Source: Mucilaginibacter sp.
GTDB taxonomy: Bacteria > Bacteroidota > Bacteroidia > Sphingobacteriales > Sphingobacteriaceae
Direction of reading: 5' to 3'
NCBI GenBank assembly: GCA_028288025.1
Contig: JAQBOM010000035.1
Span: 1-52,308, forward strand
DNA length: 52,308 bases
Shown: positions 49,248 through 52,308 of the stretch, piece by piece
Layout: each line of letters starts with the position of its first letter
Numbering within the stretch: the stretch's first letter is position 1
The notes under the pieces: model-generated
Told to the model about the DNA's origin: nothing
The model's input: only the letters and a program-made list of their open reading frames with translations
Databases searched by the model: none
Program-made: the position numbers and the translations under genes

Positions 49248-52052
49248 CCTCAACCCAAAATCTTAGAGGCTATGCTTCATTGCTCTTATAAAGCATGGCT
49301 TCTATCAAAACAAGAAATTTCAGCATCGGCCATATCTTCAAGCACCGGCCTCAATCCAATCACGGTTTTAGCCTGGCAAATTAGCCAACCAGCAGATGTT
49401 ATAGTGCAAGATCAAATCGTTAAACTGACTAAAAACCATAAGCAGGCGATCCAACTATTAGCTGATACCGAGAAGCTGTTAAATAAAGAGGCTCCACCAG
49501 CCTTTTACAAAATCCTTCATTGTTCGGCTTGCCAGTTTAAAAATGAGTGCCATAGTAAATTAAAGGAACGGGATTGTATAAGCTTGTTACCGAGCATGAC
49601 CACAAAATCAATGCTGAAATATCACAATAAGGGTATTACCACAATTACGCAACTTTCTTACCTGTTCAAGCCGAGGCGAAGACGCGCGCCAAACCCACAA
49701 AGTAGTTATTTATGGGAATTAAAAGCCTTAGCTATCCGTGAACAAAAAACTTTTGTGATTCAACCCCCAGCTTTAAATGTCAACACTGTTTCAATTTACT
49801 TAGATTTTGAGGGCACAGAAAACGAGGCGCACATTTACCTGTTAGGCGGAGTAATCATACGGGACGGTAAACCAGCGGAGACTTTTTCCTTATGGTCAGA
49901 TACTAAGGAAGATGAACAAGTCAATTTTAATTATCTTTTTAAATTGCTTATCCAATACCCCGATGCGGAGATCTACCATTACGGAAGCTATGAAACCAAA
50001 GCTTTAAAACTTGCTGCGAAAAAATCGTCAGCATTAAAATGTTGGCCGCTTATCGAGAAAAGAATGGTTAACCTCTTAGGTTATCTGCGCACTCATGTTT
50101 ACCCGCCAACCTATAGTAATAGTCTGAAAGAGTTAGCATACTATCTCAATTTTAAATGGAGCGTCCCTGAAGTTGATGGGGTTTTAAGTATGCATTGGCG
50201 AAAGCAATGGGAGGAAACAGGTGGAAATAACTGGAAAGAAAAACTGCTCGAATATAACCTGGATGATTGCAGGGCATTACACGTAATTCATCAATGGTTC
50301 CTTAAACTGGCTTCAGATGGTAAGCAGGAAAATGTGCAACAGGTTGCAGAAATGAAAAAGCATACACCTTTTCATTTGCAACATAACCGTGAGTTTGGTG
50401 AAGATTTCCAATTGATTACTAAAGCGGCCTATTTTGATTACCAACGTAATAAAATCTATTGGCGCAATGAATTGAAAAGACAAACCCCGTCCGGCAGCTC
50501 CCCAAGAGAAAGACCTGAACAATTGGGTCAGGGTCACATGGCATGGCGACCAAAAAAAAACAACGAAATAATTATTATGCCGCCGCTTAAATCATGTCCC
50601 GGATGTGGCCATAATAAACTATACCAAAGCCATGATACCAAATCAGCAGTCGTGCAAACCGATCTTAAATTTACTGCTACAGGTATAAGAACTCATGTAA
50701 CAGAATATCGCTCGGGCACAGCCAAGTGTGCTAAATGCGGCAAGAAGACGATGAACAAAACGCTGCGCATTATGCATTATGGGGACAATCTATTTGCACT
50801 TGTACTGGATTATTATGTCAATTTTCATATCAGTAATGAGATGATCAGTAAACTGATACAGGAACACTATCATATATGGGTCAGCCCGATGTATTTGGTC
50901 ATGTATAAAAACAGGTGGTGGAATAAAACGTGGACATCAATTGCGGTGTATATCAAAACTATTGTATTGAAAAGCCCGGTCATTCACATAGATGAAACCA
51001 CTATTAAACTTTCAAGGGAATCGGGTTATGTATGGGTATTTGCGACAACACATACCGTATTTTATCATTATGCATCTACGAGAGAAGTCGGATTTTTACA
51101 ACATTTACTGAAAGACTATCACGGCATTATCGTTTCCGATTTTTATCCCGGTTATGAAACTTTAAACGTTAAAAGTCAAAAATGCCTCATCCACCTAATC
51201 AGGGATTTGAACGATGACCTGTTTAAAAATCAGTTTGACCAGGAGTATAATGCGATGGTTCCTGCCTTTAACCAACTGATGCGAAAGATTGTTGAAACTA
51301 TTGACAAACACGGTCTAAAGCAAAGCCAATTGAGTAAGCATCACAAGGACACAGATGCTTTTTACAGCGAATTTGTCGAAAGAACCTACAAAAGTGAAAT
51401 AGCAAGCAAATACGCCAAACGGTTTAAAAAGCATTGGCAACAACTTTGGACTTTCTTGTACAATGATAATGTTCCCTGGAATAATAATAATGCTGAAGCA
51501 GCGGTTAAAGCGTTCGCCCAGCACCGGCGTGGGGTAAAAGGGCAAATGCACGTTAGAGGCATCACCGAATACTTAGAAATGCTGACGGTTGCGCAAACTT
51601 GCCGCTACCGTAATATCTCTTTCCTTAGCTTTTTGCAAAAAAAGAAAGGAATTTGGGAAAACGTACCGCTAGATGTATTACCGGGGTTTCTTCCGTTTGA
51701 ACAAGCTAAATTATATGTTCACCGATTAGGGTTTAAAAGGCAAACTGAATGGGCAGAATGGAAGCAGGGAGGAAAGCGCCCTTCATTTATACCCTCTAAC
51801 CCGCAGGTGACCTATTTAAAGAGCGGATGGGTTGATTGGCACGACTGGCTTGGGTTTGACTTTCTACCATTTGTTAAGGCGCGAACATTCATGAGGAAAC
51901 TACAAATAAAAAACAGGCAAGAATATGCAACATGGTTAGCCAGTGGTCAACGTCCAAAATTTATTCCCAGTCTACCAGAGAAAGAATATAAACACACCGG
52001 ATGGGTGGATTTAAAAGACTATTTGGGCATAATCAAAGAAAATAACATATAG
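49242..52052 (+). CDS. RecB-like/RNase H-like exonuclease - IS66-like transposase - integrase-repeat fusion
   Basis: A 936-residue multidomain protein. Residues 1-145 keep the Fe-S parts of a Cas4/RecB-like domain (Cys14 in LHCSYKAWL; Cys94, Cys97 and Cys103 in CSACQFKNEC) but lack a nuclease core. Residues about 180-355 form a DEDD RNase H-like exonuclease of the TM0106/YprB kind (YLDFEGT with Asp188 and Glu190; IYHYGSYETKAL; YNLDDCRAL). Residues about 450-790 are IS66-like: zinc knuckle (CPGCG and CAKCG), then a full DDE set, Asp584 (HIDETTIKL), Asp633 (IVSDFYPGY), Glu752 (NNNNAEAAVK). Residues 817-871 and 875-929 are two integrase-repeat units (FLPFEQAKLYVHRLG, GKRPSFIPS, GWVDWHDWLG). Start 49242 is preferred to 49209. 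No IS66 partner genes (TnpA/TnpB) are near. Confidence 0.82.
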   Translation: MHPQPKILEAMLHCSYKAWLLSKQEISASAISSSTGLNPITVLAWQISQPADVIVQDQIVKLTKNHKQAIQLLADTEKLLNKEAPPAFYKILHCSACQFKNECHSKLKERDCISLLPSMTTKSMLKYHNKGITTITQLSYLFKPRRRRAPNPQSSYLWELKALAIREQKTFVIQPPALNVNTVSIYLDFEGTENEAHIYLLGGVIIRDGKPAETFSLWSDTKEDEQVNFNYLFKLLIQYPDAEIYHYGSYETKALKLAAKKSSALKCWPLIEKRMVNLLGYLRTHVYPPTYSNSLKELAYYLNFKWSVPEVDGVLSMHWRKQWEETGGNNWKEKLLEYNLDDCRALHVIHQWFLKLASDGKQENVQQVAEMKKHTPFHLQHNREFGEDFQLITKAAYFDYQRNKIYWRNELKRQTPSGSSPRERPEQLGQGHMAWRPKKNNEIIIMPPLKSCPGCGHNKLYQSHDTKSAVVQTDLKFTATGIRTHVTEYRSGTAKCAKCGKKTMNKTLRIMHYGDNLFALVLDYYVNFHISNEMISKLIQEHYHIWVSPMYLVMYKNRWWNKTWTSIAVYIKTIVLKSPVIHIDETTIKLSRESGYVWVFATTHTVFYHYASTREVGFLQHLLKDYHGIIVSDFYPGYETLNVKSQKCLIHLIRDLNDDLFKNQFDQEYNAMVPAFNQLMRKIVETIDKHGLKQSQLSKHHKDTDAFYSEFVERTYKSEIASKYAKRFKKHWQQLWTFLYNDNVPWNNNNAEAAVKAFAQHRRGVKGQMHVRGITEYLEMLTVAQTCRYRNISFLSFLQKKKGIWENVPLDVLPGFLPFEQAKLYVHRLGFKRQTEWAEWKQGGKRPSFIPSNPQVTYLKSGWVDWHDWLGFDFLPFVKARTFMRKLQIKNRQEYATWLASGQRPKFIPSLPEKEYKHTGWVDLKDYLGIIKENNI

Positions 52053-52153
52053 GAGATCGGATTGTTATTAACACAAAGCAGGGCAACAAATCCTACTAAA
52101 ACAAAGATTTATTATTTATCCCTAATACATACTCTCCAATACTCTTTCTAAGA

Positions 52154-52308
52154 GTACTAGGACAAGAACTTGTTGTTTATCCTGGTATTTGTCCAAGTAA
52201 CTACTCTTCTAATGCTTTCTCTAACTGTACTAGGACAAGAACTTGTTGTTTGTCCTAGTATTTGTCCAAGTAACTACTCTTCTAATGCTTTCTCTAACTG
52301 TACTAGGA
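52154..52308. repeat. 73-bp tandem repeat array, runs off the edge
   Basis: Units begin at 52154, 52227 and 52300 with GTACTAGGACAAGAACTTG; the first two full units differ at two bases only. A degenerate copy lies before 52154. Each unit holds an inverted repeat (TACTAGGACAA facing TTGTCCTAGTA) and a second TTTGTCC copy. The array is about 100 bases after the fusion gene and continues beyond the window. Confidence 0.85.

Noticed and set aside
49242..52052. Ordinary IS66 insertion sequence
   Set aside because: No TnpA/TnpB genes and no clear terminal repeats with target duplication are seen, and the protein carries extra exonuclease and integrase-repeat domains.
52127..52308. CRISPR array
   Set aside because: The whole 73-bp unit repeats, including the part that would be a spacer; two full units differ at only two bases. 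No cas genes are present.

Overview
The window looks like a chromosomal segment of a member of the Bacteroidota, most likely Sphingobacteriaceae close to Mucilaginibacter or Pedobacter. The evidence is TAnnTTTG-type promoters with a TTTG/TTG box 19-20 bp upstream, the bamD-rpoZ-coaBC-porD-recN gene order with the type IX secretion gene porD, a SusC-like TonB receptor, an IntDOT-like integrase, and an almost complete absence of Shine-Dalgarno sequences. The genus is inferred, not proven.

Layout. 1-634: no protein gene; two tandem leftward promoters fire off the left edge. 635-9634: housekeeping block (bamD, rpoZ, coaBC, porD, recN, fabI) interrupted by a BlaI-type repressor and an M56 sensor-peptidase gene. 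9759-17292: accessory metabolism (Tat-exported sugar isomerase-like protein, a GlxA-type regulator, an SDR plus sugar-acid dehydratase pair, a ThuA-like protein). 17408-19192: a 38-residue Cys-containing peptide with a two-helix membrane protein, and an APC permease. 19457-26895: an eight-gene rightward cluster (HP-motif glycosyltransferase-like protein, SpsF-type cytidylyltransferase, split transketolase, class III aminotransferase, SDR, HAD phosphatase fused to a NeuB-type synthase), which reads as a pathway for a CMP-activated ulosonic acid that does not match the standard sialic, legionaminic or pseudaminic routes. 27013-43961: membrane hydroxylase, SMR transporter, TonB receptor with a beta-helix lipoprotein, S10 peptidase, an AraC regulator with a CxxC domain, a DUF3494 ice-binding-like protein, an OmpA protein, an MG2-domain protein, DUF3175 and a MidA-type methyltransferase. 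43984-46752: DUF421 protein and metG.

47013-52308: a visibly A+T-richer integrated element that starts at a tRNA-Arg(CCT) gene. It carries a tyrosine integrase, an ORF6N protein, and a 936-residue fusion of a Cas4/RecB-like Fe-S remnant, a DEDD RNase H-like exonuclease domain, a complete IS66-like DDE transposase and two integrase-repeat units. A 73-bp tandem repeat array follows and runs off the right edge. This element is my first candidate for an undescribed system; the ulosonic acid cluster is the second.

A genome-wide theme is visible in the gaps. Many contain a long imperfect inverted repeat built from a short DNA word that differs from gap to gap. Several of these repeats intrude on coding sequence and supply stop codons. 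The right-hand element lacks them.
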